A stretch of 64,000 bases of DNA from assembly GCA_964424105.1 (NCBI GenBank), contig CAYRHJ010000019.1:1-64000 (forward strand), written 5' to 3'. The notes under the pieces are model-generated. The model was not told the origin of the DNA and did not search any database. It worked only from the letters and a program-made list of their open reading frames with translations. Source of the stretch: CAYRHJ01 sp964424105 (GTDB lineage Bacteria > Planctomycetota > Phycisphaerae > UBA1845). Below are positions 1-7,573 of the stretch, in pieces (the stretch's first letter is position 1; every line of letters begins with the position of its first letter). Made by a program: the position numbers and the translations under genes.

Positions 1-216
1 ACTTCAATTTTGGCCGGGGCCCCTGCGTCCGTGACTTTTATGGGGGTTTGATTTTCGCCCCCCACGGGGCCACGGAAGGTAGCCACGGGTGGAGCCGCCG
101 CAGGCGGCGGAACCCGTGGAAACCTGACCCTATGAACCCGTCCCGCCCCGGCAGGGGCGGAGGATGCCGACGCAACCTCCTCCGCCACTTGCGGGGCGGT
201 GATCATGGGGCGGCGC

Positions 217-347
217 GGGTGCCCCATCCATCGCGCAGCGATGGGTGGGGTCTCGATGATTGGCGCTCGAAGAATTTTCAACACGCAAGCCAACCCCGTC
301 GTCATCAACGCCAACCCACCCTTTGCTTCGCAAAGGATGGGCCACCC
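217..347. repeat. Long dispersed repeat, left copy (family B)
   Basis: This stretch contains a near-perfect palindrome (about 222-250) built on the core CCATCGCGCAGCGATGG, followed by a second palindromic block around 314-341 with the core CCTTTGCTTCGCAAAGG. The whole block reappears inverted at about 49497-49648, with roughly 25-30 extra bases in the middle of that copy. A short copy of the first palindrome lies at 32235-32270. No gene is supported in the first 500 bases; short open frames here run through the repeat and look spurious. Confidence 0.8.
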
Positions 348-385
348 GATCTATTTTGGAGTCGCGATCCGCCGAAGATCATCGG

Positions 386-418
386 CTCCCCCACCTCCAA
401 AAGGAGGTGGGCCACCCG
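386..418. repeat. Dispersed palindromic repeat (family C)
   Basis: The element is a palindrome whose arms read CCCCCACCTCC and GGAGGTGGG, followed by CCACCCG. Further copies lie at 37103-37145 (same orientation) and 47900-47939 (inverted, inside a small lipoprotein frame). All three keep the same flanking bases on the CCACCCG side, so it is a defined element rather than a chance hairpin. Confidence 0.8.
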
Positions 419-420
419 TC

Positions 421-507
421 TGAACGTTTTCAATCTGCTCGTCTGAACGTTTTCAATCTGCCCGTCTGAACGTTTTCAATCTGCCCGTCCGAACGTTTTT
501 CATTATG
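421..507. repeat. 23-bp tandem repeat, about 3.5 units
   Basis: Three near-identical 23-bp units start at 421, 444 and 467 (each begins TGAACGTTTTCAATCTG), followed by a decayed fourth unit from 490. There are no unique spacers between units, so this is a simple tandem array and not a CRISPR. Confidence 0.85.
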
Positions 508-522
508 CACGGGCCTTCCGCG

Positions 523-551
523 TTGACATTTCATGAACCAATCTGGAAGAT
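523..551 (+). promoter_or_regulatory. Candidate sigma70-type promoter
   Basis: A perfect TTGACA box (523-528) is followed after 17 bases by GAAGAT (546-551), a weak -10. Transcription would begin close to the ATG at 560, giving a very short or absent leader for the lipoprotein gene. The -10 is poor, so this is tentative. Confidence 0.35.
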
Positions 552-559
552 TTGAAACC

Positions 560-1453
560 ATGATCGGATTTCAGCGATTTGGTCTCGGATTGGTGACCAT
601 GGTAGGGGCTGCGTGCTTGCAGACCGGCTGCCTGAATGGTCAGGGTGGGCAGCGTCCGTTGCCCTCGCCGAATTCTGAATCGTTTGAACAGATGGTCAGC
701 GATTCCGGGCCGCTGCCGTTCGATCAAAACCGGGTGCGCTCCAACAATCCAACCGATGTGCGGGTTCGGCTGCTGTTCGATGTCGAACGATTCATCGTTC
801 CCTGCGATCAAAGCGACGAACAGCGTGCAGCCGTCTGGCGGTACGTCGATGAACTGCGCGTGTCGCCGGATCGAGCCGAATCGTTATCAGCCAACGGATT
901 GCGGATGGGCGTGGCGGAACAGCGGCGATTCGCAGCCGTGCGTGAAGCGTTGGCGGAATTGAATTCGCGACGGGAGCGAAGTTCGCAAATCGTGCAAAGC
1001 GGCGTGCCGCTGACGCTGGATCTCGGTTCGCTATCCGGCAGTCGCACGGTTTACCTGTTCGATGCGTCGGGAGGTCTTTCGGGCGAGACGTTTGAGAACG
1101 CGACCCGGCGATTGACGCTCGATTATGACGTCGGATTGCAGGGAAGCACGCCGCGCATTTCGTTGCGCTTGACCCCGGAACTGTACAAAACGAGTGAACG
1201 GCCGCTGTTTGAATCGGTGGAAGGGCAGGTATCCTATCGGCAACGTTACGAGGGCAAGAAATTCCACGGTTTGGCGGTGGAAATGTCGATTGTACAGGGC
1301 GACGCCCTGGTCATCGGACCGGCGAATGCGCTCGAACGGCGCTTTTCTTTGGGGAGCACCTTGTTGACCGAGGAGTCGGCGGGGCGATGTTGGGAAACCA
1401 TTTTTTGTATCACACCCGTGCTTTTTCAATCGTCTCCCCAACCGGGCGGCTGA
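560..1453 (+). CDS. Putative lipoprotein, first gene of a pair with a histidine kinase
   Basis: This 297-residue protein is not recognised. The start at 560 is preferred over an in-frame ATG at 533 because the latter falls inside the candidate promoter, and GGAAGA lies upstream of 560. The N-terminus is a hydrophobic export signal ending in Cys (LQTGC, residues 20-24), an imperfect lipobox, so a lipoprotein is likely but not certain. The rest appears soluble with no membrane segment. It ends one base before the histidine kinase start, so the two are probably co-transcribed; an envelope-exposed partner or input protein for the kinase is possible but purely inferred. Confidence 0.7.
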   Translation: MIGFQRFGLGLVTMVGAACLQTGCLNGQGGQRPLPSPNSESFEQMVSDSGPLPFDQNRVRSNNPTDVRVRLLFDVERFIVPCDQSDEQRAAVWRYVDELRVSPDRAESLSANGLRMGVAEQRRFAAVREALAELNSRRERSSQIVQSGVPLTLDLGSLSGSRTVYLFDASGGLSGETFENATRRLTLDYDVGLQGSTPRISLRLTPELYKTSERPLFESVEGQVSYRQRYEGKKFHGLAVEMSIVQGDALVIGPANALERRFSLGSTLLTEESAGRCWETIFCITPVLFQSSPQPGG

Positions 1454-1454
1454 C

Positions 1455-2573
1455 ATGAAAGATCGGCGCGAATTCACGCGGGAATCGATGGCCACGACCG
1501 GGCAGGTTGACGACGCACACTATCGGGTGATGTGTGAGCATGCCGGCATCGCGCTGATTTCCAGCGATGTCGATCTGAACGTTCGCACGTGGAATTCGGC
1601 GGCGGCCAGAATGTTTGGGGCGGAGGCGGCTGTGATGATCGGCGTGCCCTTGTCGTCTGTCATTCCCATCGAAGACCGCAAGAAGGGCGCAGAGCTATTG
1701 CACGAGTCGCTTTCCACGGGTCAGATCAGCTCCTTTGAATTCAAGGATCATGACGAGGAAGGTCGACTGCGATATCTGATTGCCACGTTCTCGCCCATCA
1801 TCGACGATGATGGTTTGCACACCGGTGTGTCAGCTTGCGTGCGGGACATCACCCGGCGGATTGCATTGGAAACCGAATTAGCCCATCGAACCAAAATGTC
1901 GTCGCTGGGTCAGATGGCCGGCGCTCTGGCACACCATTTTAACAACATATTGGCTGCGACGGTCACCAGCGTGGATTTCGCGTTGGGCGCAGGCGATTCG
2001 GATTTTCAGGTCCGCGTGCTGCGGCAAACGGGCGATACGCTGGCCAAGGCGTCTAAACTGACCGAAGCGCTGCTGAAATTCGCCGAAGGTGATGTCAAGC
2101 ATCAGGACGAGAGCGACTTGACGGAAGTACTGATTGATGTCACGGGCGAAATGGAGCTGGAGCTGGCGAAGATTAACGTGCAACTGGATATTGAGTTGAA
2201 CCCGATTCCGGTGACGCCGGTTCCACGGGACCAAATCGTCACCGTGATGCAGAACTTGTTACGCAACGCAGCCGACGCCATGCCCGACGGCGGAACCGTG
2301 ACCGTCGCGTCAAAAGTCATTGACGGCGTGGTTTGCCTGGTTGTCAGCGACACGGGTTGTGGAATGGACGAGTCGGTATTGCAACGCGTTTTTGAGCCTT
2401 TTTACAGTACAAAGACGAGCGGATTGAATTTCGAGCAGCATCCCGGGCTGGGATTGGCAGTTGCGCATGGGCTTTTGCAGGTTCTGGGACACACCATTTC
2501 CGTGGAATCCGAGGTGGATAAGGGAACGCGAATTGAGATTCGGTTTACAGGAGAATCTGCCAAATTCAAGTAA
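1455..2573 (+). CDS. PAS-domain sensor histidine kinase
   Basis: This 372-residue kinase has a PAS sensory domain (about residues 22-135), a HisKA-type dimerisation helix and a HATPase_c domain. The H-box reads GALAHHFNNIL (phospho-acceptor H160), the N-box NLLRNAADAM (268-277), G1 is DTGCGM (299-304) and G2 GLGLAVAHG (331-339). There is no transmembrane segment, so it is cytoplasmic and probably senses a soluble signal through PAS. The residue after the phospho-acceptor is His (H161) rather than the usual Glu/Asp. No response regulator lies nearby, so its partner is encoded elsewhere. It starts one base after the upstream lipoprotein gene. Confidence 0.93.
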   Translation: MKDRREFTRESMATTGQVDDAHYRVMCEHAGIALISSDVDLNVRTWNSAAARMFGAEAAVMIGVPLSSVIPIEDRKKGAELLHESLSTGQISSFEFKDHDEEGRLRYLIATFSPIIDDDGLHTGVSACVRDITRRIALETELAHRTKMSSLGQMAGALAHHFNNILAATVTSVDFALGAGDSDFQVRVLRQTGDTLAKASKLTEALLKFAEGDVKHQDESDLTEVLIDVTGEMELELAKINVQLDIELNPIPVTPVPRDQIVTVMQNLLRNAADAMPDGGTVTVASKVIDGVVCLVVSDTGCGMDESVLQRVFEPFYSTKTSGLNFEQHPGLGLAVAHGLLQVLGHTISVESEVDKGTRIEIRFTGESAKFK

Positions 2574-2906
2574 ATACGCACGCACCGCGATTTGTGCTGG
2601 CAATTTGGCGCATCAAGACCTATAATTCCGCCCGGTTGGACCGATTCGGCGCGTAACGGTCTGGCGGCCATAGGGTTGCGGTCAATCGAGGTCGGCCGGT
2701 GGAGTCCTATAAGCAGTCCATCCGATAATTCACATAGCGATGCCGGTTTTTGGGCGAGGGTGCGCCTGCTGGCTGGGATACGGGGTAGGACGGGGTGTTG
2801 GGGTCGTCGCGACGGGCTGGGCGCGGGGTCGGGTTGCATCGTTCACGGTTTTCGGCTCAGCGGGACCATAGTGAACAAACGGTGTCGTCCCTATGTTGAT
2901 ATACAA

Positions 2907-3782
2907 ATGCAAATTCAGTTGATCCGATCGATTTTTTCGTTGTCCATGTTTCTGGCTGCGGCGGGGACGGGGATTCAATGCCATCAGATTCGCGAAGCTG
3001 CTCCGGTGGAATTGCCCGCGATGGTGGAGACCATGCGCAAGGTTTCGCCGGAACCAATGGCGACGCCGGATCCTCTCGTCGCCCGAGCGGCGAAGGATCC
3101 ATTGGGATTCCTAAACGATTGTCGTCGCGAATACGATCAGGGGTCCATCCGAGATTATACCTGCACGTTTTCTACGCAGGAGTTGGTCAACGGCAAGATC
3201 ACCAAGATTCAACAATCGCGCGTGGATTTTCGCGAGAAGCCATTCAGCGTGCATATGCAATGGTTCCAGAATCCGCCCGCAGCCAAGCGGGCCCTGTTTG
3301 TCGAAGGGGCATGGAACGACGACCAGGGACAACCCCTCGCGTGGTTCAAGCCCTCGGGATCCATTCTTTCACTGATCGTTCCGAAAATTCAGCAGCCCAT
3401 TCACGGCAAGGCGGCGCGGGCGACGGCGCGGCGGAGCATTGATCAGTTCGGATTCAGCCAAACGCTGGACTTGATTATCGAGTATTCCGAACGGGGGCGG
3501 GACGACGGCGTTCTTCAGCTTACGTACCGGGGCGAGGGTGTTATTGACGGTAGGCCCACACTTGTTTTTGAACGACGCCTTCCCTACACCGGCGAGGAAT
3601 ATCCCTATCCTGATGCGCTTCTGCGATTTCATGTCGATCGCGAATGGCTGGTGCCGGTGGCCTGTTTTTCCTTCGCAGACGACGAGGAAAAGCAACTGCT
3701 GGGTAGTTACGTCATCACGGACGTGAAGCTGAATGTCGGCCTGGGGGACGACGATTTCGACGTCGAAAAAATCGGCTTTTGA
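2907..3782 (+). CDS. DUF1571 family exported protein
   Basis: The open frame extends up to 2592, but the ATG at 2907 is preferred because it begins a typical signal sequence (MQIQLIRSIFSLSMFLAAAG) and the upstream 105 codons look non-coding. The mature 270 residues match the DUF1571 pattern as I recall it: an N-terminal helix (DPLGFLNDCRREYDQ), then a beta-rich domain with YTCTFSTQELVNGKI and FREKPFSVHMQW. The family is known mainly from planctomycetes and has no established function; the fold resembles periplasmic carrier proteins, which is only a suggestion. It stands alone between the kinase and a convergent STAS gene. Confidence 0.75.
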   Translation: MQIQLIRSIFSLSMFLAAAGTGIQCHQIREAAPVELPAMVETMRKVSPEPMATPDPLVARAAKDPLGFLNDCRREYDQGSIRDYTCTFSTQELVNGKITKIQQSRVDFREKPFSVHMQWFQNPPAAKRALFVEGAWNDDQGQPLAWFKPSGSILSLIVPKIQQPIHGKAARATARRSIDQFGFSQTLDLIIEYSERGRDDGVLQLTYRGEGVIDGRPTLVFERRLPYTGEEYPYPDALLRFHVDREWLVPVACFSFADDEEKQLLGSYVITDVKLNVGLGDDDFDVEKIGF

Positions 3783-3987
3783 TTCGATTCGGCGGTTCCT
3801 GTCTAACGAGCATGCTAATCTGCCAAATGGATGCCTGCGCATGGTGTACAGGGCTGATGGTTCATTAGGGCGCAGAACCCGACGGCCGACCTGTCAATCG
3901 AATGAAAAGCGAGACTGCTCCCTCTGAAATTGTCAGGTGTCATTATGGTGTTTGCGACGGGATGTGGCTGGCAGGCGGGGGTTGCCA

Positions 3988-4329
3988 TCATTCTGGTTTG
4001 ATTTGAATTGTGGCTAGGCCGAGTGAAACGTTGTCGGCGAACTCGAACAGCTTATCCAGCCCGGTGATCAGAAAGACGCCCCAGACGTGTGAATTGATGC
4101 CACACAGGATCATCCTACGGCGATTGTTCAAGGTGATGATCCTGCGCAGTTTCAGCAGTTTGGCGATGTTGGATGAATTGACGTAGCTGATGTGGCCGAA
4201 ATCGAGCACCAGGTCGAGATCGTCTTGTTCGTTGATCTGCTCAATGATCCCATTGAAGTCGTCGGTCAAGACGGGATCTTCTTGAAGTTCAGCCACCAGA
4301 ATTTTCTCGGACCACCTTTGAATGGGCAT
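3988..4329 (-). CDS. STAS-domain protein (anti-sigma factor antagonist-like)
   Basis: The product is a 113-residue single STAS domain, the size of SpoIIAA/RsbV-type antagonists. The start at 4329 (MPIQRWSEKI) is chosen because the 37 upstream codons look random. The segment VLDFGHISYVNSSNIAKLLK (41-60) fits the STAS helix-1 motif, where a Ser (S52 or S53) is normally phosphorylated by an anti-sigma kinase. No anti-sigma kinase or sigma factor is adjacent, so the partner is unknown. The gene converges with the DUF1571 gene. Confidence 0.8.
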   Translation of the reverse strand: MPIQRWSEKILVAELQEDPVLTDDFNGIIEQINEQDDLDLVLDFGHISYVNSSNIAKLLKLRRIITLNNRRRMILCGINSHVWGVFLITGLDKLFEFADNVSLGLATIQIKPE

Positions 4330-4440
4330 GGACTGTTTTCTCGCTCGTGTTTTCCGCGATGCACGGTAGCGGAGTGCGCCCGGGCTGTCAATCGATGGGG
4401 AAGTGCTCGCAGGGCATTTCCATTTTAGGGTTCTTGCCAA

Positions 4441-4864
4441 CGTCGCGCGAGCGGGGTCATCCCGCTCGTCACTCCGCCGCAGGCGGGATTGTCCCGATCG
4501 TCACTCCGGTGCAGGCCGGAGACCAGGCAGACGACTACTGGATTCCGGCGTTCGCCGGAATGACGCATGTGAGTCGCGCAGTCAGGTGATTGGCGTTCCG
4601 CGGGGGACCGTTCGCTTCGCGCTCGCGGCTCGTTTGGGGGGTGAAACCCGCCCTACAAACTGGATTCCGGCGTTCGCCGGAATGACGGAATGGGTGCATG
4701 GGATCGTCACTCCGGCGCAGGCGAGATTGTCCCGATCGTCACGCGATCGGGATCGTCCCGATCGTCACTCCGGTGCAGGCCGGAGACCAGGCAGACGACT
4801 ACTGGATTCCGACGTTTGCCGGAATGACGGAAGGCGCCGCGTTCGCCGGAATGACGGATGCGGG
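4441..4864. repeat. Repeat cluster (REP-like family A and D copies)
   Basis: This 420-base gap contains a 75-bp direct repeat (4491-4565 and 4755-4829, nearly identical). Each copy ends in the palindromic family A element TGGATTCCGGCGTTCGCC followed by GGAATGACG. Another full copy of A lies at 4661-4687 and half copies at about 4696 and 4841. Family D (GACCGTTCGCTTCGCGCTCG) is at about 4607-4632. No coding region is credible here; frames running through it are rich in repeated SFRR-type peptides typical of translated repeats. Confidence 0.85.
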
Positions 4865-5827
4865 TCAGCGTGATCGGACGAGGAGGGATCGGTCGATCCG
4901 CTCGCGGCGGAGGATCGGATCGATGTCCGCGAGGAATCGCTTGGCATCCTGATAATATCCGGCGGTGGGACGCAGCCCGCCGGCCTTGGCCATCCAATAC
5001 TCGTTAAAGCCGGTCATGAACAGTTCGCGCAGGTACTTGCTGATCACGCTCGACAAGGCAATGGGTAGATGATGATCCTCGCCGCCGGTAATGAACTCGA
5101 TGCGCCGCGACTGGCTTCCGACTTGAAATTGATAGGCGCTGGCCGCGTCCGATTCGGCCAGAACGTCGAGATGGCGGCAATCGAAGGCGGTGCGCAGGGC
5201 CGGCCCGTAATGCGATCTGCCGCCTTGGCGGTCCACTACGACGCGCGTGACGTTTGATGAATGGGCGGCTGCGATTCGGGCAATCAGCCGTAGAACCAGT
5301 CCCATGGAGACCACGGCCTTGTTCCGCGTGCTGTCGACCAGTTGGTTAAACTGGCCTTCCAACAACGGTTCCACGTAGATTCCGATCAATCGCACGCCTG
5401 CTTGGCGCATGTCGTTGGCCACGGCATTGGTCTGCATGCGCAAGGAAAGCTCGTCGTTGGAAGTGGGGAGCTTGGGGTCGAAGTTTCGATACCAGGGATA
5501 GCGGTGCAGATCGTCGAGCGCGTTGGGGGCCAGGGTGCGGAGGAACTCGCGAAATGATCGAGCCGGCAAATCCGCGGCTGCGCTCATGACGAGCGCGGTC
5601 CGTTCCAACGTCGCAATGCCGTCTTTGCGATGAAAAAGTTTCTTGCTGTCCAGGATGGGCAGGCGGTGGCTACGGGAGGAGGCCCGCTTGGAAATGCTGC
5701 GTCGAAGTCGTTTCCAGAGACAATCGCCCAGCGACGCGTCGGGAACGTCGAAAGCCACCCCGGTCACGATCAACGGACCGAGCAAAGGCCCGTAACCGGC
5801 TTCATCGATTCCCGCGAGTATGGCCAT
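4865..5827 (-). CDS. RNase HII-like ribonuclease, long variant
   Basis: This 320-residue protein would cleave the RNA strand of RNA-DNA hybrids. The start at 5827 places the RNase HII signature GIDEAGYGPLLGPLIV at residues 6-21, with D8-E9 as the first acidic pair. DSKKL follows at 60-64, the third acidic residue is probably D199 (VVVDRQGG), and ALSSVISKYLREL (257-269) matches the family's C-terminal helix. The usual length is about 200-250 residues. The extra roughly 100 residues lie between DSKKL and D199 (about 65-195), so it may be a lineage-specific paralogue and not the main RNase HII. It stands alone next to the repeat cluster. Confidence 0.8.
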   Translation of the reverse strand: MAILAGIDEAGYGPLLGPLIVTGVAFDVPDASLGDCLWKRLRRSISKRASSRSHRLPILDSKKLFHRKDGIATLERTALVMSAAADLPARSFREFLRTLAPNALDDLHRYPWYRNFDPKLPTSNDELSLRMQTNAVANDMRQAGVRLIGIYVEPLLEGQFNQLVDSTRNKAVVSMGLVLRLIARIAAAHSSNVTRVVVDRQGGRSHYGPALRTAFDCRHLDVLAESDAASAYQFQVGSQSRRIEFITGGEDHHLPIALSSVISKYLRELFMTGFNEYWMAKAGGLRPTAGYYQDAKRFLADIDPILRRERIDRSLLVRSR

Positions 5828-5870
5828 CCACGCGCCCGATGTTGAAAACGTCACGTCGCTTGGTTGCGAG

Positions 5871-6275
5871 TCACGGACTAATGATCTCGCCCAGCACGAT
5901 CGACCCCACGTTCGCCGCCCCGGGGTTCGTCCCGTTGGCGATCCTGATGTTGAAGTTGTCGCTCGACGAGACCGGATCGATGGTGATGGCCCCGATGTTC
6001 CCCGGTGAGCCGTTGTCATCCGAGCGCACGTTCCAAGAAAGATCGCCGGTTATCAGTTCGACACTCGGGTTGACCGGGTCGGCCGCGTAATCGACGCGAA
6101 AATCGGTGTTGATCTCTGGCGTGTCACCGTCAAAGGCAACACAGATATCGGGACCCGAGGGGTTGGATGGGCACGTTTCCCCAGCCCAGATCTGCCTCGT
6201 GGAACTCAATAGTGCAAGACCGAGCACGAGGGTAGTCAGAGAGTAACGGTGGATTTGTTGGTATCGGGGGTTCAT
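5871..6275 (-). CDS. Hypothetical secreted protein
   Basis: This 134-residue protein has an export signal (MNPRYQQIHRYSLTTLVLGL, cleavage probably near IWAG). A short beta-rich domain follows with two Cys (CPSNPSGPDIC). The start at 6275 is preferred because it begins the signal peptide. No family is recognised. The C-terminal motif RIANGTNPGAANVGSIVL recurs in a gene remnant at 7225-7326. The gene is divergent from the dockerin-type gene at 6379. Confidence 0.65.
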   Translation of the reverse strand: MNPRYQQIHRYSLTTLVLGLALLSSTRQIWAGETCPSNPSGPDICVAFDGDTPEINTDFRVDYAADPVNPSVELITGDLSWNVRSDDNGSPGNIGAITIDPVSSSDNFNIRIANGTNPGAANVGSIVLGEIISP

Positions 6276-6378
6276 TTTGCGTCTCCATGCTGGTACAATG
6301 GTCCAGGGTTTCATCGGTACGTTGGGCCCCGGTGTTGTTCGACGGGGGCAACAACGATTTGACGAGCGGTTTCGTGCC

Positions 6379-7200
6379 ATGCGCCAATACGTCGCGGTTT
6401 CATGCGTGCTGATGCTGGTCGGTGAGACACCCGCACAGGTCGTCTCGTACGAAGGCACCTCCTTTCCCGAAACCGAGAGTTGGGAACGAAGCACGTTCTG
6501 CACCCCAGAACGACTCCTCGCACAAGGGTGGCTCGTTCAGCAAGTCGAGCCACTCGAGTGCTTTGATCCACCTAGCGGCGACAGAGACTCCTACGTCCGA
6601 TCTCTTTCCGATTTCGACGGTTCGGGCACGTTCTTTGTCGAGTGGCGCGTCGAGGCCGATGGCCCGGCGTCGGAAATCCCCTGGGGAGCCCCGTCGGCCT
6701 TGGCTGTCGGAAGCTTGGGCCCGGTACATTACACGTTCTTCATCGCCCGCGATCTCGCGAAGTTGAACCGGGACAACCTGCTCCCCATCGTGTTTGTGCA
6801 ACTCGCGCCCGGCGTTCCGCATACGCATCGCCTCGAATTGTACGGGAACAAATTGTACACTTGGTACATCGACGGTCAAGCGGTCGATGCCGGGATTCCA
6901 GAAGGGGCTTTCCCGTCGAACACGCCAAGCATCACCTGGCGGGCGCGGTCGGCGTACGTCGAGAGCGTGGTGCGCTGGGACTACATCCGCTACGGCGTCA
7001 TTCCGCAGGATGGTAGCGGCGACTTCAACAGCGATTCACTGGTTGACCATCAAGATTACTACTTCTTCCACGAGTGCCTTCATCGAACTGCGGAAATTCC
7101 CGACGATCCCGGTTGTCGTTGGGCCGACATGGACGCAAGCGGCGCCGTTGACCTGCTCGACTTCGCAGACTTTCAAGTCATGTTCAATGCCGGTGAATGA
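6379..7200 (+). CDS. Secreted protein with C-terminal dockerin-like module
   Basis: This 273-residue protein starts with a signal peptide (MRQYVAVSCVLMLVGETPAQ). The main domain (about 25-215) resembles a concanavalin-like or laminin-G-like beta-sandwich, with a Trp/Tyr-rich stretch (LYTWYIDGQAVD) typical of such folds; this is a fold-level guess. The C-terminus carries two calcium-binding loops, GDFNSDSLVDHQDYY and ADMDASGAVDLLDFADF, a type I dockerin-like pair common at the C-terminus of secreted planctomycete proteins. The ATG at 6379 is chosen because it begins the signal peptide; the open frame continues upstream to 6277. Confidence 0.75.
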   Translation: MRQYVAVSCVLMLVGETPAQVVSYEGTSFPETESWERSTFCTPERLLAQGWLVQQVEPLECFDPPSGDRDSYVRSLSDFDGSGTFFVEWRVEADGPASEIPWGAPSALAVGSLGPVHYTFFIARDLAKLNRDNLLPIVFVQLAPGVPHTHRLELYGNKLYTWYIDGQAVDAGIPEGAFPSNTPSITWRARSAYVESVVRWDYIRYGVIPQDGSGDFNSDSLVDHQDYYFFHECLHRTAEIPDDPGCRWADMDASGAVDLLDFADFQVMFNAGE

Positions 7201-7224
7201 CACTGCACGCGAAGTGTTCACCAA

Positions 7225-7326
7225 TCAATCTGTTTTAATAATGGACGAGTACCCGGTCCAGCCGGTGTCGGTCAGCAGAACGGACCCCACGTTGGCCGCC
7301 CCGGGGTCAGAGCCGTTCGCGATCCT
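7225..7326 (-). pseudogene. Remnant of a gene related to the secreted protein at 5871-6275
   Basis: Read on the minus strand, this segment encodes RIANGSDPGAANVGSVLL followed by about 16 residues and a stop at 7225-7227. It matches the C-terminus of the secreted protein at 5871-6275 (RIANGTNPGAANVGSIVL) almost residue for residue. The upstream part is missing: at 7331 the sequence changes abruptly into a dispersed repeat. It is probably the 3' end of a duplicated gene cut by the repeat. Confidence 0.7.
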
Positions 7327-7330
7327 GCCC

Positions 7331-7497
7331 GGTTTCTCTGTGACCTCTGTGGCTGAATTATGCGGGGCATGGCCACAGAGGCCACAGAGGCCACAGAGGC
7401 CACAGAGGACACAGAGAGCGGTGAGGAAGAGTTTTACGTGACCTTCGACTTTCGACGTTCGACCTTCGACGTTCGACCTTCGACTTTTGACTTCGAC
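7331..7497. repeat. Composite dispersed repeat, inverted relative to 51713-51831
   Basis: The block begins GGTTTCTCTGTGACC, contains five 9-bp units GCCACAGAG (7372-7416), then GAGCGGTGAGGAAG, and ends in short TTCGACGTTCGACC-type repeats. The reverse complement of 51713-51831 shows the same parts in the same order, but without the expansions of the 9-bp and TTCGAC units. The copies lie 44 kb apart on opposite strands. Confidence 0.85.
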
Positions 7498-7573
7498 AAG
7501 ACCGTAGGTCGAAAGGCGGATGGCAAGCGTCTGATCATACGTCGGATTCCGGTTGCGCGGTCCGATGTCGCGG

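Noticed and set aside
421..507. Possible CRISPR array
   Set aside because: The 23-bp units follow each other without spacers, and no cas genes are present.
4403..4952. Repeat-rich plus-strand frames (RRNDG and GVRRND-type peptides)
   Set aside because: These peptides are translated family A and D repeats, not protein domains.
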